Positions 54,394-63,617 of a DNA stretch of 64,000 nt are shown here, one piece after another (position 1 is the first letter of the stretch; every line of letters begins with the position of its first letter). This DNA is from CAYNRG01 sp964399545 (GTDB lineage: Bacteria; Bacillota_I; Bacilli_A; Erysipelotrichales; Erysipelotrichaceae): contig CAYNRG010000002.1 in the NCBI GenBank assembly GCA_964399545.1, positions 186,001 to 250,000 on the forward strand, written 5' to 3'. A program made the position numbers and the translations under genes. The notes under the pieces are model-generated. The model did no database searches, was not told the DNA's origin, and saw only the letters and a list, made by a program, of their open reading frames with translations.

Positions 54394-55231
54394 AGCCTAT
54401 GCCAAAATTAATCTATGCTTAAATGTTGTTGGTAAAAGGGAAGATGGTTACCATGAATTAGAGATGATTATGGTTCCGGTTGATTTCTTCGATTGGGTTA
54501 GTATAGAGATAGCAGAAGAAATGTCTTTTGAAAGTAATGCGCAATACTTACCAACGACAGAAAAGAATACCGTGATCAAAGCGATTGAAGTTCTTCGACA
54601 GGAATATGGATTTCAAGAAAATTTTAAAGTTGAGGTTAGAAAACATATTCCCACTCAAGCAGGATTGGCTGGAGGTAGTGCTGATGCAGCTGCAACAATT
54701 CGGATTTTAAAAAAAATGTTGCAGCTAGATATGAGTAATAAAAAAATGATAGAATTAGCTAAGAAAGTAGGAGCTGATGTGCCGTTTTGTTGTTTCAATA
54801 AACCAGCGTATGTTTCAGGTATTGGGGAAGAAATGGACCACTTTAAGATAAACTCAGATTGGGAAGTGCTATTAGTTAAACCCTATCGTGGAGTGTCAAC
54901 ACCAAAAGCTTTTAAAATACTGAATCTTCAAGAGGCCTCTCATCCAGATTGTGAAAAAGTAAAAGAAGCATTGATTAAGGGAGATAGGCAAGGGGTTGTG
55001 GATAATTTAGGAAATACACTAGAACAAGCAGCTTTTCAATTAGTTCCTGCAATTAAGCAGATTAAAGAAGAACTGCTAGAGTTAGGGATGGATGGAGTTT
55101 TGATGTCTGGTAGTGGTTCGACAGTTTTTGCTTTGAGTAACAATAAAGTTTTACTAGAAACTGCCACAAGGGAAATGAAACGGAAAAAATGTTTTGTAAG
55201 AAGAACTAAAATTCTTTCTACAAAGAGATAG
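54383..55231 (+). CDS. 4-diphosphocytidyl-2-C-methyl-D-erythritol kinase IspE
   Basis: ATP-dependent kinase of the non-mevalonate isoprenoid pathway. The 282-aa GHMP kinase has AYAKINLCLNV at the start, the ATP loop QAGLAGGSADAAA (about 92-104), GADVPFC and MSGSGSTVFA. It overlaps ksgA by 11 bases and ends the rnmV-ksgA-ispE operon. It implies use of the MEP route. Confidence 0.95.
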   Translation: MKDRAYAKINLCLNVVGKREDGYHELEMIMVPVDFFDWVSIEIAEEMSFESNAQYLPTTEKNTVIKAIEVLRQEYGFQENFKVEVRKHIPTQAGLAGGSADAAATIRILKKMLQLDMSNKKMIELAKKVGADVPFCCFNKPAYVSGIGEEMDHFKINSDWEVLLVKPYRGVSTPKAFKILNLQEASHPDCEKVKEALIKGDRQGVVDNLGNTLEQAAFQLVPAIKQIKEELLELGMDGVLMSGSGSTVFALSNNKVLLETATREMKRKKCFVRRTKILSTKR

Positions 55232-55233
55232 GT

Positions 55234-55257
55234 TAAAGGGGTTAAAAACCTCTTTTT
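55234..55257 (+). terminator. terminator of the rnmV-ksgA-ispE operon
   Basis: AAAGGGGTT (55234-55242) pairs with AACCTCTTT (55246-55254) with one G-U pair, then Ts. Confidence 0.75.
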
Positions 55258-55366
55258 TATTGGGCAAATAGCAAGAGAATTAAAAAAAGTTAGCGTTAGG
55301 TAATTACTTTACTAGAAATCTTTGTGAAATTCGATTATAATAAAAAATATCAAAGGAGGAAAAGCC

Positions 55367-57595
55367 ATGGAAGCTTATCGTAAGTTTTTAGGAACGAGTT
55401 GGAAAGAGTCAATCGATGTTCGTTCTTTTATTCAAGAGAACTATAAAGAATATACAGGAAATGACCAGTTTTTAGCAGGACCTACAGAAAGAACATCCGC
55501 ATTAATGGAGGATGTAAATCACTATCTTCAAAAAGAACAAGAGAATGAAGGTGTATTATCTGTTGATATAGAGAAGATTATTACTTTAACAAGTCATGAT
55601 GCAGGATATATTAATAAAGACTTGGAAGTAATTGTTGGATTACAAACAGATGAAGTATTAAAGCGTGGGGTGAACCCTTTTGGTGGAATGAGAATGGCAC
55701 GAGGAGCAGCTGAATCATATGGCTATAAGCTTTCGGATGCTATTGAGGAGCAATTTAAATACAAAACAACCCATAATGATGGAGTGTTTAGTGCCTATAC
55801 TAAAGAAATGAAATTAGCAAGAAAAGTGGGCTTAATTACAGGGCTCCCAGATGCTTATGGGCGTGGAAGAATTATTGGAGATTATCGTCGTGTAGCTCTT
55901 TATGGAGTTGACCGATTAATTGAAGAGAAACAAAAGGATAAAGAGTTACTTGGTGAAAGACCATTGGGTCAAGATGAAATCCGCTTACTAGAAGAGGTTC
56001 ATAACCAAATTTTATTCCTTGGAGAATTAAAAGCGATGGCTGCGTTATATGGATTTGATATTTCAAAACCTGCAATGAATGCAAAAGAAGCGATTCAGTG
56101 GACTTATTTTGGATACTTAGGAGCTATCAAGGAACAAAATGGAGCGGCGATGTCTTTAGGTCGTGTTAGCACATTCTTCGATGTGTATATTGAAAGAGAC
56201 TTAGAAGAAGGAGTCTTAACTGAAGAAACAGCACAAGAGTTGATTGATCACTTTGTAGTGAAGTTGCGTCTTGCTCGTCACTTAAGAACACCAGAATATA
56301 ACGATTTATTTGGTGGAGATCCAATGTGGATTACAGAAGTTTTAGGTGGAATGGGTGTAGATGGACGTAGCTTAGTGTCAAAAAGTTCGTTCAGAATGTT
56401 GCATACACTAATTAATTTAGGAAGTGCACCAGAGCCAAACTTAACTATTCTATGGTCAGAAAAATTACCGCAAGGGTTTAAAGAATTCTGTGCTAAGATT
56501 TCTATTCTAACGGATTCAATTCAATATGAAAATGATGATTTGATGCGTTTAGAATATGGTGATGACTATGGTATTGCTTGTTGTGTATCTGCGATGAAGA
56601 TTGGGAAACAAATGCAATTCTTTGGAGCACGATGCAATTTACCAAAACTGTTGCTACTAGCTCTAAATGGTGGAGTTGAGGAGAAAAAAGGGTTACATCT
56701 TGGACCACAAATTCCATTAGTATCAGTGGATCAACCGTTGAATTATGATGAAGTGATTGAGCGTTTGACAACTTACATGGAGTGGCTAGCTGGATTATAT
56801 GCAAATACAATGAATATTATTCACTATATGCATGATAAGTATGCTTATGAAAACACTCAACTTGCTCTTCATGATACAGAAGTTAAACGATTAATGGCCT
56901 TTGGTGTTGCGGGATTATCAGTTCTTGCAGATTCTTTAAGCGCTATTCGTTATGCTAAAGTAACACCTGTTAAGAGTGATGAAGGAATTATTTGTGACTT
57001 TACGATTGAAGGAGATTTTCCAACCTATGGGAATGATGATGATCGCGTTGATTTGATTGCCAAAGAAATCGTAGAACGCTTTATTGCAGAATTGCGTAAG
57101 CATAAAACTTATCGTGACTCTACACATACATTATCTGTATTAACAATTACATCGAATGTAGTTTATGGAAAGAAAACAGGATCAACTCCAGATGGTAGAA
57201 AAGATGGAGACGCTTTTGCACCGGGTGCTAACCCAATGCATAATCGCGAGAAAAATGGAGCGGTAGCTGCATTAAATAGTGTTGCTAAAATTCCATATGA
57301 CGCATGTCAAGATGGTGTTTCGAATACGTTCTCGATCGTACCGGCTTCTCTTGGTGAAAATCAAGATGAACAAACGAAGCATTTGGTTGATTTATTAGAT
57401 GGATACTTCATTCAAAATGCCCATCATTTAAATGTAAATGTGTTGAATAAAGAAAAATTAATGGATGCTTATGAAAACCCAGGAAAATATCCAAACTTGA
57501 CTATTCGAGTTTCAGGATATGCAGTAAACTTCCATCGTTTATCACGTGAACAGCAACGTGAGGTTATTCAACGAACATTCCACACAAGTTTATGA
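55367..57595 (+). CDS. formate C-acetyltransferase (pyruvate formate-lyase)
   Basis: Converts pyruvate and CoA to acetyl-CoA and formate under anaerobic conditions. The 742-aa length is standard. The catalytic cysteine pair C405-C406 lies in GIACCVSAMK and the glycyl radical G717 in RVSGYAVNF. AAAGGAGG precedes the ATG; a TATAAT lies near 55335, -35 weak. Overlaps pflA by 4 bases. Oxygen would destroy the active enzyme, which fits the presence of NADH oxidase and rubrerythrin nearby. Confidence 0.97.
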   Translation: MEAYRKFLGTSWKESIDVRSFIQENYKEYTGNDQFLAGPTERTSALMEDVNHYLQKEQENEGVLSVDIEKIITLTSHDAGYINKDLEVIVGLQTDEVLKRGVNPFGGMRMARGAAESYGYKLSDAIEEQFKYKTTHNDGVFSAYTKEMKLARKVGLITGLPDAYGRGRIIGDYRRVALYGVDRLIEEKQKDKELLGERPLGQDEIRLLEEVHNQILFLGELKAMAALYGFDISKPAMNAKEAIQWTYFGYLGAIKEQNGAAMSLGRVSTFFDVYIERDLEEGVLTEETAQELIDHFVVKLRLARHLRTPEYNDLFGGDPMWITEVLGGMGVDGRSLVSKSSFRMLHTLINLGSAPEPNLTILWSEKLPQGFKEFCAKISILTDSIQYENDDLMRLEYGDDYGIACCVSAMKIGKQMQFFGARCNLPKLLLLALNGGVEEKKGLHLGPQIPLVSVDQPLNYDEVIERLTTYMEWLAGLYANTMNIIHYMHDKYAYENTQLALHDTEVKRLMAFGVAGLSVLADSLSAIRYAKVTPVKSDEGIICDFTIEGDFPTYGNDDDRVDLIAKEIVERFIAELRKHKTYRDSTHTLSVLTITSNVVYGKKTGSTPDGRKDGDAFAPGANPMHNREKNGAVAALNSVAKIPYDACQDGVSNTFSIVPASLGENQDEQTKHLVDLLDGYFIQNAHHLNVNVLNKEKLMDAYENPGKYPNLTIRVSGYAVNFHRLSREQQREVIQRTFHTSL

Positions 57596-58290
57596 TTGGA
57601 AGAGTGAATTCATTTCACTCTTTTTCTACTCATGATGGTCCGGGAATTAGAGCTGTTGTCTTTCTTCAGGGATGTCCATTGCGCTGTCTTTGTTGCCATA
57701 ATCCAGAAACGTGGAATTTGGAAGATGGGGAAGTGATGAGTAGTGAAGAAGTGATTAAGAAAATAAAAAGAGGATTGCCCTATTACCGACATGGGGGAGT
57801 TACATGCAGTGGTGGAGAACCTTTGTTACAGCCTCTTTTTGTAGAAGAAATTTTTAAACAAGCAAAAAGCATAGGCTTACATACAACATTAGATACTAGT
57901 GGTTGTGTACTTAATGATGAGGTTGAAAAAGTACTTAATCAGGCAGATTTAGTTCTGTTGGATATAAAAAAAACAACGGAAGAAGACTATCAAAGTTTTG
58001 CGAAAGGTTCTTTAAATCAAACGCTAGAATTTCTAAATGTTTTAGAAGAGAAAGAGAAACCAACATGGATCCGTCATGTCATTTTTCCTTCTACAAAAAA
58101 AGAAGAAATAGAACGATTGAAGGGAATTTTAAGAAACTATCAATGTATTGAGAAAGTCGAATTTCTACCATTTAAGAAGTTATGCTTAAGTAAATATAAA
58201 GAATTAGGAATTCCATTTCCTTTAGAAAATGAGGAGGAAACGGTAATTCAAAAGGTGGAACAAGTTAAAAAGTGGTACCAAGAGTCTTAA
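57592..58290 (+). CDS. pyruvate formate-lyase activating enzyme
   Basis: Radical SAM enzyme that makes the glycyl radical on PflB. The 232-aa protein has the CX3CX2C iron-sulphur motif C28, C32, C35 (GCPLRCLCCHNPE) and SGGEPLLQ for SAM binding. Translationally coupled to pflB. Confidence 0.96.
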   Translation: MIGRVNSFHSFSTHDGPGIRAVVFLQGCPLRCLCCHNPETWNLEDGEVMSSEEVIKKIKRGLPYYRHGGVTCSGGEPLLQPLFVEEIFKQAKSIGLHTTLDTSGCVLNDEVEKVLNQADLVLLDIKKTTEEDYQSFAKGSLNQTLEFLNVLEEKEKPTWIRHVIFPSTKKEEIERLKGILRNYQCIEKVEFLPFKKLCLSKYKELGIPFPLENEEETVIQKVEQVKKWYQES

Positions 58291-58297
58291 AAAATAA

Positions 58298-58328
58298 AGG
58301 ATGATTATTTGAAAAATCATCTTTTTTT
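58298..58328 (+). terminator. terminator of pflB-pflA
   Basis: GATGATT (58300-58306) pairs with AATCATC (58315-58321), followed by seven Ts. Confidence 0.85.
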
Positions 58329-58458
58329 ATGGAGAGGGTCCATCATGAAGGAAAATAAAAATATTCTCTTCGATAAGAGGTAAATTAGGAAGAAATAAAT
58401 TTATGATATTAAAAAGAATTTGTGATAAAATAAGAACAAGTAAAAGGGAGGAGCTAGT

Positions 58459-59781
58459 TTGCAAATGGATGGAAAATTATTAAGAAAGAGAATTACAGCT
58501 AGCTCTATTGCGATTACTGGAATTTTGTATTTAATCGCAGGTATATTTATGGTTGTTTGGGTCAATGGTGTTCCACCGATGATGAGAACCATTGTTTTGA
58601 TTTATACGATTATATTGAGTTTCTTCGGGGTGTTATCATGTTTGTCTAATTTTAAGATTATGAGATTAATTCAAGCGATATTACCATTAATTTTTGGTCT
58701 TATTTTTGCGAATGACCCTTCTTCAATTTCAAAATTATTTACGTTTCTACTAGGACTTTATATTGTACTAATTTCTTTAGTTAAATTTATTGATTTCATC
58801 GTACTGAATGCCAATAAAACACCTGGTAGAATTATGGTTCTTTTGAATTCTATTATTATGGGGCTAATCGCAATTCCTTTGATCTGGAATCCATCAATGT
58901 ATATGAACCGTGCTATCTTAATTGCCTCAATTTTCTTTGTTTTTTACGGACTGACGTATTTAAGTGATTTTTTTGTTCAAATTGCTCCAAGTCAAAAGAT
59001 GATTCCAATTAAGCAACGAGTTCGGATAACATTACCAATTATTTTTACATCATTAATTCCTAAAAAAATGGTCAATCATGTCAACAATCTACTCTCTATT
59101 GACCATGATAAAAAGCTACAAGAAGAAAGTTTCAAAGAAGAAGTTGAACCGGATTTAGAAATCTTGATCCATGCTTCAGAAACTGGCTTTGGAGCAATGG
59201 GTCATGTCGACTTCATTTTAGATGATACGGTATATAGCTATGGCAACTATGATTTTCAATCTTTGAAATTTTTTGAATCTATCGGAGATGGTGTATTGCT
59301 TGAAATTCCAGGGCGCAATCATTATATTCAATTTCGATTAACAGATGTAGGAAATTCAATTTTTGCGTTTGGAATTAAGTTGGATGAAAGTCAAAAAGAG
59401 CGAGTACGAAAAGTTGTAAGCGAAATAAAAACTCATACGTATTCTTGGGATTCTTTAGCGAAGCGCCAAGCGATGGGTGAAGTGTTAGATGAAGCACCAA
59501 AAGATTATGCAAGTCGATTGTATCGTGAAACTGAAGCGAGAATGTATAAGTTTAATGACACCTCATTTAAGGCATATTTTGTGATGAGTACCAATTGTGT
59601 AAAGTTAGTAGATAAGGTAATACGAAGTGCAGGGCTTGTAGCAGCATCACCCAATGGAATCTTAACTCCGGGTGCTTATTATGAATTTTTTGAGCGACAG
59701 TATCGTTTTAAAAATTCAGTAGTGATTTCAAAGAGAACCTATAATCCTAAAGGGATAATTCAACATGAAACTTTTAATTAA
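58459..59781 (+). CDS. HdeD/DUF308-like membrane protein with putative permuted papain-like domain (copy 1)
   Basis: A 440-aa protein of unknown function. Residues 12-180 form six membrane helices in the two-fold pattern of HdeD/DUF308 proteins. After a charged linker, residues 230-435 form a soluble domain with GHVD (H249), YGNYDFQS, STNCVKL (C380) and PNGILTPGAYYEFF. A histidine in a strand followed much later by a helix-starting cysteine recalls the circularly permuted papain/NlpC-P60 fold of YiiX-type proteins. That assignment is an inference. The TTG start at 58459, five bases after GGGAGGAG, is preferred to the ATG at 58465 because it aligns residue for residue with the start of copy 2. 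Confidence 0.75.
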   Translation: MQMDGKLLRKRITASSIAITGILYLIAGIFMVVWVNGVPPMMRTIVLIYTIILSFFGVLSCLSNFKIMRLIQAILPLIFGLIFANDPSSISKLFTFLLGLYIVLISLVKFIDFIVLNANKTPGRIMVLLNSIIMGLIAIPLIWNPSMYMNRAILIASIFFVFYGLTYLSDFFVQIAPSQKMIPIKQRVRITLPIIFTSLIPKKMVNHVNNLLSIDHDKKLQEESFKEEVEPDLEILIHASETGFGAMGHVDFILDDTVYSYGNYDFQSLKFFESIGDGVLLEIPGRNHYIQFRLTDVGNSIFAFGIKLDESQKERVRKVVSEIKTHTYSWDSLAKRQAMGEVLDEAPKDYASRLYRETEARMYKFNDTSFKAYFVMSTNCVKLVDKVIRSAGLVAASPNGILTPGAYYEFFERQYRFKNSVVISKRTYNPKGIIQHETFN

Positions 59782-59841
59782 AGAAAATTTAAAACGATAG
59801 AAGTGTGCTATAATATAAACAAAATATAAAGAGGAAAAATT

Positions 59842-61158
59842 ATGAAAAGAGATATTAAGCTATTAAGACAGAACATCACTGCAGGATCACTAGCTCTTAC
59901 AGGATTACTCTATATTGCAGCAGGAATTATGATGCTTTTATGGCGAAAGGAAGTTCCATTTGCATTTAAGTATGGAATCTTTGCGTACACCGCTGTATTG
60001 AGTGGGGTTGGTCTACTCTCGTGTGTTTCTAAATTCAAATTAGTTTCTTTCTTACAAGCACTAGTTCCAATTATCTTTGGTAGTCTTTTTGCCTTCAATA
60101 CACTGGCGGTATCCTCAACCTTTGCTTTTTTCTTGGGGATTTATATTATGGTAATGGCCATTATTAGATTTATTGATTTTATTGTTTTACATGCGAATAA
60201 GACGCCTGGACGATTTTTAACCTTATTTAATTGCTTGGTGATGGCTATTTTTGCATTTCCATTAGTAAATGATCCTAAATTTTTTACGACAAGAGCTATT
60301 TGGGTTGCGGGGCTATTTTGTATTTTTTATGGATTAACGAATTTAGGAGATTTCTTAGTTGAGATTGCCCCAATGAAGAAAACAGATCGATACAAAAGGA
60401 AAATCCGGATTAACTTACCAATTATCTTTACGGCATTGATGCCGCGGCAAACGATTGGTCATATTAATAAATTATTGTCTGTAGATGAAGATGAAATTTT
60501 AGAAGAAGAAAGCTTCAAAGAAGAAAGAATTCCAGATATTGAAGTCTTTGTGCATGTGACAGAGTCAGGCTTTGGAACAATGGGGCATGCTGATTTATGT
60601 TTTGAAGGTAAAGTTTATTGTTATGGAAATTATGATTTTCAATCATTTAAGTTATTTGGTTCTGTAGGAGATGGAGTTCTATTCACAACCGAAAATCGTG
60701 ATGAATATATTAAATTTTGTGCTAAAGCAACAGGAGATTCGATTTTTGCTTTTGGGTTAAAATTAGAAGAAGATCAAAAAGTTAAGATTAGAGAGGCGCT
60801 TGAGGATGTTCAAAGTCATACGATTCCATGGAAATCTTTGATGAAGAAATGGGAGGATGGAGAATTTAAAAGTGAAAAAGAGCCGGATGACTATGCTAGT
60901 TTGCTTTTCAAGGAAACAAGAGCAGAGATGTATAAATTTAAAGATACTTCATTTAAGGCCTACTTTGTTATGACGACAAACTGTGTAAAGCTTGTGGATA
61001 AGATTTTACGCTCTGCAGGAGTAGTGGCTGCATTGCCGAATGGACTCTTATCACCTGGAGCATATTATGATTTTTTAGATCGGAGATATAGAGTAAAGAA
61101 CTCTATTGTTATTTCTAAACAGACCTATCATAATGAAGCAGAAATCCGACATGAATAG
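59842..61158 (+). CDS. HdeD/DUF308-like membrane protein with putative permuted papain-like domain (copy 2)
   Basis: A 438-aa paralogue of the gene before it, colinear almost without gaps. Residues 12-180 are six membrane helices. Linker KEERIPDIEVFVH leads to the soluble domain with GHAD (H249), YGNYDFQS, TTNCVKL (C381) and PNGLLSPGAYYDF. The candidate catalytic His and Cys are kept in both copies while surrounding loops differ, so both probably have the same chemistry. Asparagine just before the cysteine is also kept. TATAAT lies at about 59811 and AGAGGAAAAA before the ATG, so it may be transcribed separately as well as with copy 1. Confidence 0.75.
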   Translation: MKRDIKLLRQNITAGSLALTGLLYIAAGIMMLLWRKEVPFAFKYGIFAYTAVLSGVGLLSCVSKFKLVSFLQALVPIIFGSLFAFNTLAVSSTFAFFLGIYIMVMAIIRFIDFIVLHANKTPGRFLTLFNCLVMAIFAFPLVNDPKFFTTRAIWVAGLFCIFYGLTNLGDFLVEIAPMKKTDRYKRKIRINLPIIFTALMPRQTIGHINKLLSVDEDEILEEESFKEERIPDIEVFVHVTESGFGTMGHADLCFEGKVYCYGNYDFQSFKLFGSVGDGVLFTTENRDEYIKFCAKATGDSIFAFGLKLEEDQKVKIREALEDVQSHTIPWKSLMKKWEDGEFKSEKEPDDYASLLFKETRAEMYKFKDTSFKAYFVMTTNCVKLVDKILRSAGVVAALPNGLLSPGAYYDFLDRRYRVKNSIVISKQTYHNEAEIRHE

Positions 61159-61159
61159 G

Positions 61160-61185
61160 AAAGGCGAAGATTTTCGCCTTTTTAA
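61160..61185 (+). terminator. terminator behind the paralogous membrane-protein pair
   Basis: AAAGGCGAA (61160-61168) pairs with TTCGCCTTT (61173-61181), followed by Ts. Confidence 0.85.
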
Positions 61186-61289
61186 TAGCCTGAAAAAGGG
61201 AAGCGAAAAAAGTATTTTTATCATTTAATGAATGGAAAAGTATGATATAATTTCTAAATGTGAGAATGGAAGGCAGGAATATAGCAAAT

Positions 61290-63617
61290 ATGAAAAAAAT
61301 AAATAGAATGAGACCTCTTTCTATATTGATAGTACTTTTAATTGTGATGATTTGTGCTATGTTTTTACCGTATCTATTGAGTGGAGAATCATTCTTTTAT
61401 GGATATGATATTCGTCATCAATACTTACCATTTTACTCTGAGTATCAAGAGAAAATTTTTCACTTCCTAGAATATGGGAAATTCCCCTATTACTCGTGGG
61501 ATATCTTTTTAGGAAATAATTTTTGGTCTTCCAAAGCTTATTATATGATTGGCGATGTATTCAATTATATATTTATTTTCTTCAAAGAGTTGCATTATGT
61601 TGAAGCTCGCTTTATGCAAACAATTATTAAACTATCTATAGCAACAATATCTTTTTTCTTTTTGATGAAGAAATACTATAAGAACAAGTTACCCTTGATT
61701 ATTGGTGCATTTTGTTATGGGTTTTCTTTCTGGATGATCCATTTTATAGAACAACCTATTTTTATGAGTGTTTATGCACTAGCTCCATTATATTTCTTAG
61801 CGATGGAGAATTACCTTCAAGAGAAGAAAACAACTATGTATGTAGCAATGACCGCATTAATAGCTTGTGTTAATTACTATTTATTCTTCACGATTTCTGC
61901 GTTTTCTGTTGTTTACTTTACCTACCGTTATTTTTTATTAAGAGATAAATTTGATTTTATAGAATTTGCAAAAGATGCTGGAATTCTGATTCTGCATTAT
62001 TTGGTGGGAGTACTGATGGTAATGGTCATTTTGTTACCTGCAGCCTTGTATATTTTAAATAATGCTCGCGTAGGTGCGGGGAGTCTAGGTCTTTTCTATG
62101 ATAATTTTATGGTTTATTTAAAAATTATCCAAGGTTATTTCTCACCCAACTTTATGCTTCACTTTTCTGCAGAGAAGAATGTCTTTTTTATAACGCCATA
62201 TAGTTTAAATGAAGTGATATTATGGGCAGGAAGTATTCCGGCTTTGTTACTTCCACAAATTTTGATGGAGAAAGATATTAAATTTAGAAAAGCAACAATG
62301 GTCTTATATCTATTTTTGATATTCATGATTCTTTTCCCTGTAGGAGGCTATATTTTCCATGGATTCAGTGATATTAATTTTCGCTGGTTATTCTTAGTGA
62401 TTATGATGAATATTTTAGTTTCCATGCGTTATTTAGAAAACCCTAGTAAGATTAATGACACCTTGATAAACAGGATTATTAAAGTAGCAATCGGTGTGGG
62501 AGTCTTGGTGATAGGATTTATTCTGGTTGGACCTTTTAATCAAGAGGGCAATAATTATACTATGCAAATTGGTATGATGCTTCTTTTTCTAAGCTTTTTC
62601 ATAGTTCAAGGGCACTTGTTGAAAAAACGCATAAAGTATTGGGAAATAGCAGTACTTAGTTTAACGTTAGTTGAGTTGTTGGTAGCTAGCCAAGAGTATC
62701 GCTATTACCCATATGTTAAAGAAATCTATGCTTCAGGATACATTCAACGAGTAGAGAACTCTTTACAAACAGAGCAAAAAGAATTAATTAGTTTCTTAAA
62801 GTACTATGGAGAAGATGTTGATGAAGGGTATTTTAGAATTTATCTTCCTACGGAAACGGTGTTATCGGGTGTCAAAAATGCAAGCCTGTTCTATGATATT
62901 AATGGAGTAACTACTTATGATAGTACTATTTCACCAAGTATCTATGACTTAGTGTATTTTGAAGATAGTCCACTTCAAGAATATGAGTGGGATATTCATA
63001 TTGAAAATGAGGAGTTAATTAATTATTTAAGTGTCAAGTATGCGGTGGTGTTGGATGAGGAAGAACTGCCTCATGACCGTTTTGAATATATTGAAAGTTA
63101 TTATGGATTGGAAGTTTATCGTAATCTAGATGTTGTCCCTTTTGGAATTACTTATTCAGATGTAGTTACTTATGCAGAGCTAGAGGCAGAAGGGAAAAAC
63201 CAATTGGATCAATTAACAAAAACAGTTATTACACGAACACATGAAGATAAAGAAGAGATTATGCCATTTTTGGCTAACCCATATCAATATGAATTAAGAG
63301 ATATTAGCTATGGGACAGATCATTTAACAGGAAATATTTTTTCCGAAGAAAGTAGTTTCATGGTTATCCAACTTCCATATGATAAAGGATGGAAAGTCCA
63401 TATTAATGGGGAGAAAGTAAAAGCATATCAAGTTAATGGCGGAATGATGGGGTTTATTATTCCAGAAGGCTACTCTCGAGTGGAACTTGATTTTAGACCT
63501 GTTGGAATTAAAACAGGAGCGATAGTTTCTGGAATTGGAATAGTTCTCTTTCTAGGGATAGCAATCAAGAATATTTATCAGGAAAGGAGAAAACATGAGA
63601 AAAGTGATTTATTGTAA
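61290..63617 (+). CDS. YfhO-family polytopic membrane protein
   Basis: Large membrane protein of the YfhO family, related to GT-C glycosyltransferases and linked to glycosylation of wall polymers. From the ATG at 61290 (MKKINRMRPL) it has 775 aa. About 12-13 membrane helices span 10-480; the first outside loop has GYDIRHQYLPFYSEY with the acidic residue typical of the fold. A C-terminal outside domain of about 230 residues and one last helix before RRKHEKSDLL follow. A TATAAT at 61246-61251 would start the mRNA near 61257, so the GTG at 61260 is unlikely. Substrate unknown. Confidence 0.85.
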   Translation: MKKINRMRPLSILIVLLIVMICAMFLPYLLSGESFFYGYDIRHQYLPFYSEYQEKIFHFLEYGKFPYYSWDIFLGNNFWSSKAYYMIGDVFNYIFIFFKELHYVEARFMQTIIKLSIATISFFFLMKKYYKNKLPLIIGAFCYGFSFWMIHFIEQPIFMSVYALAPLYFLAMENYLQEKKTTMYVAMTALIACVNYYLFFTISAFSVVYFTYRYFLLRDKFDFIEFAKDAGILILHYLVGVLMVMVILLPAALYILNNARVGAGSLGLFYDNFMVYLKIIQGYFSPNFMLHFSAEKNVFFITPYSLNEVILWAGSIPALLLPQILMEKDIKFRKATMVLYLFLIFMILFPVGGYIFHGFSDINFRWLFLVIMMNILVSMRYLENPSKINDTLINRIIKVAIGVGVLVIGFILVGPFNQEGNNYTMQIGMMLLFLSFFIVQGHLLKKRIKYWEIAVLSLTLVELLVASQEYRYYPYVKEIYASGYIQRVENSLQTEQKELISFLKYYGEDVDEGYFRIYLPTETVLSGVKNASLFYDINGVTTYDSTISPSIYDLVYFEDSPLQEYEWDIHIENEELINYLSVKYAVVLDEEELPHDRFEYIESYYGLEVYRNLDVVPFGITYSDVVTYAELEAEGKNQLDQLTKTVITRTHEDKEEIMPFLANPYQYELRDISYGTDHLTGNIFSEESSFMVIQLPYDKGWKVHINGEKVKAYQVNGGMMGFIIPEGYSRVELDFRPVGIKTGAIVSGIGIVLFLGIAIKNIYQERRKHEKSDLL

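Noticed and set aside
57533..57550. CACGTG core in pflB as a parS site
   Set aside because: It matches the 16-bp parS consensus poorly outside the core and codes for a conserved LSREQQ segment.
58459..61158. Calling the paired membrane proteins HdeD acid-stress proteins
   Set aside because: Only the helix bundle resembles HdeD; half of each protein is a different soluble domain, so a stress role is not supported.
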